64,000 bases of DNA from Diplonema papillatum (lineage: Eukaryota > Euglenozoa > Diplonemea > Diplonemida > Diplonemidae). Both the position numbers and the translations under genes were made by a program. Below are positions 62,913 to 64,000 of the stretch, one piece after another; position 1 is the first letter of the stretch; the number at the start of each line of letters is the position of its first letter. The DNA lies in assembly GCA_030068145.1 (NCBI GenBank), contig JAPJBO010000004.1, positions 62,001 through 126,000 on the forward strand, given 5' to 3'. The notes beneath the pieces are model-generated. The model was not told the origin of the DNA and searched no databases. It worked only from the letters and a program-made list of their open reading frames with translations.

Positions 62913-63352
62913 TGGACTTCGGGGGGGTTGGTTTTGTTGTGGTTGCAGTTTTCAGATGTAGTTGTCGTTGTCGTTGTATATCGTAGGCCGATGAAAGCGT
63001 CCAGGCGATGTTGTTGACAAGCTTGGTGTGCGAGGTTTTCGTCAAGAAGTGCTGTAGTGATGGCTCTCGGCACTTCGCTGAGGTCGCATTGCTGCCCGTT
63101 GCTGAAAGGTCCGTCGATGTTCGCGAAAACGTGCAGCAGTGTTGCATGCGTCCGTTTTCCTGTCCCCCAAGCGTGTACGGCTGCCGCGCATTCGCCTTTC
63201 GTGTAGTCGTGGTATGTGACGACTTGTTGTGCCATGTCTGTGGCGGCGATCAGGTTGAGGGCAGCTTGCAGGAAACAGGAATTTGCGGTGCTGTATCTCG
63301 TGAGATTAGACATGGTCCGTGCAGCGGCTTTGGGAGAACACAGGTACTGCAA

Positions 63353-64000
63353 GGCAGTGGTCGTTTGATTCTTTCATTTTCCTCTTTCCTTTTCCGGGCT
63401 AGCTGACAGTCTCACGGCAGGAAGCAGCCACGTGGGGGACGTGGGGGGTTCGAACAACGTGCTCAAAGTAGTTCACTCGCAACAAAGAACAAACATCACG
63501 AAAAACCTACCTTCTGGTATCAGGTAGGGAAATACAACCAGCAATTGGATCACAAAATCCGAACCAACGAATGCAACATCCACGAATAAGCATCCATGAA
63601 TAAGCGACGACGAATATACTCAGGTCGTTGTCGGCTTGCTGTGTCCAGGCATTCAAGCCAGAGAGAGCGATGTGACAAGCATACAAGCATAAGATTGATT
63701 TGGCAGTGTCACTCCCACCTGCTTGGATTGGGCAATTGGGCAGTCTTTCCCACCAAAATATAAATAGCTGTGATTGTCGGGTATCACGCCGGGATTCTCG
63801 CCATTTCTAAGATTGTACTCAAAGACCTTACTTGCTTGGGCTAGTCGAAGGAAGCTGCAGGCCGAGATTGTGATATTGTTCGAGCTAACCAGCGGCCTAG
63901 CGACGCCTGGAAATGGGCTTCCGCGAAAGTGCGTTCTTGGTCGTTCCCACGAGGAGCTGGAGAACGCCCTCCGGTTCGCGTAGCAACCTCACTCGCGGGG
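63353..64000. other. Right-end spacer
   Basis: No gene is recognised. The word ACGAATAAGC and relatives recur at 63575-63620. A short plus-strand frame near the end (63774-63983) has no recognisable domain. Confidence 0.45.

Larger units (their letters stand above)
61255..63313 (-). pseudogene. USP-type peptidase with C-terminal zinc fingers, frameshifted
   Basis: The Cys box is at the N-terminus (ATG 63311-63313): ANSCFLQAALNLIAATD, matching the N..CF..A...L pattern of ubiquitin-specific peptidases. About 1.1 kb downstream, segment 61832-62173 has YRCEVCKITDTT, MPLIQLQRARR and VAVHSG, then in the next frame GHYVIHALNGID with the catalytic His. Segment 61255-61899 continues with RFDGLQTH and LCVYQLKD, the C-terminal USP strands, then a Thr/Pro-rich linker and two fingers, RCPHC..LRTHLRYC and RCPYC..LRHHKPWC. 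Two frameshifts occur near 61945 and 61900. A direct-repeat insert at 62640-62910 separates the two halves, possibly intronic. Likely decayed, although splicing cannot be excluded for the middle part. Confidence 0.6.

Noticed and set aside
1-64000. tRNA, rRNA or snRNA genes
   Set aside because: I looked for cloverleaf-type and conserved rRNA words and saw none I could support by eye; tRNAscan/Infernal would be decisive.

Overview
The window is nuclear DNA of a eukaryote, most likely a unicellular alga or other protist. The evidence is spliceosomal-type gene structures (donor sites of the form GTATGC), non-LTR retrotransposons, a hAT transposase, a large higher-order satellite and long intergenic spacers, with no bacterial operon layout. 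I cannot name the lineage from sequence alone. Gene density is low. I find about seven plausible host or host-like genes, and repeats account for well over half of the readable content.

Layout. 1-2 kb: spacer with a dispersed-repeat fragment. 2.06-8.50 kb: a complete-looking two-ORF LINE on the minus strand, both ORFs open, flanked by an identical 103-bp direct repeat. 9.07-9.89 kb: possible Cys-rich coding remnant. 9.89-13.3 kb and 13.38-20.9 kb: two related LINE copies (minus strand) of a second family. The longer copy has ORF1 followed by OTU protease, APE endonuclease, reverse transcriptase, zinc knuckle and RNase H; ORF2 of both copies is frameshifted. 20.95-23.06 kb: first copy of a dispersed repeat (called R1 here), also seen at 36.4-38.4 kb and 52.4-53.1 kb. 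24.2-26.6 kb: decayed hAT transposase. 26.6-34.15 kb: a 7.5-kb satellite of 41-bp monomers in a strict four-monomer 164-bp higher-order unit, split by a precise 610-bp insertion that contains a MITE-like element. 34.6-35.0 kb: small secreted protein gene. 38.5-39.0 kb: minisatellite and GC hairpin. 39.9-46.8 kb: the most gene-like stretch (an unknown 196-aa ORF, a 1371-aa TPR protein and a hotdog thioesterase, all minus strand). 46.8-51.5 kb: spacer with G-tracts and a 287-bp tandem duplication. 51.5-52.0 kb and 61.3-63.3 kb: two decayed USP-type peptidase genes with C-terminal zinc fingers. 53.2-54.9 kb: multi-exon J-domain/multipass-membrane gene. 55-59.3 kb: hairpins, minisatellites and a LINE 3' fragment. 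59.5-60.8 kb: C2H2 zinc fingers joined to an OAS/CD-NTase-like nucleotidyltransferase.

How it fits together. The LINE ORF pairs supply a nucleic-acid-binding ORF1 product and an endonuclease/RT ORF2 product for target-primed reverse transcription. Three translation features stand out: a 2A-like motif at the start of the intact LINE's ORF2, an ATGGTGA stop/start overlap between its two ORFs, and an in-frame TGA just before the OTU segment of the second family. Protease modules (OTU in the LINE, USP-plus-zinc-finger twice) recur in the mobile or decayed fraction. The most unusual candidates are the zinc-finger/CD-NTase-like protein, the 2A-bearing LINE, the OTU-LINE and the satellite whose monomers preserve palindromes through paired substitutions.
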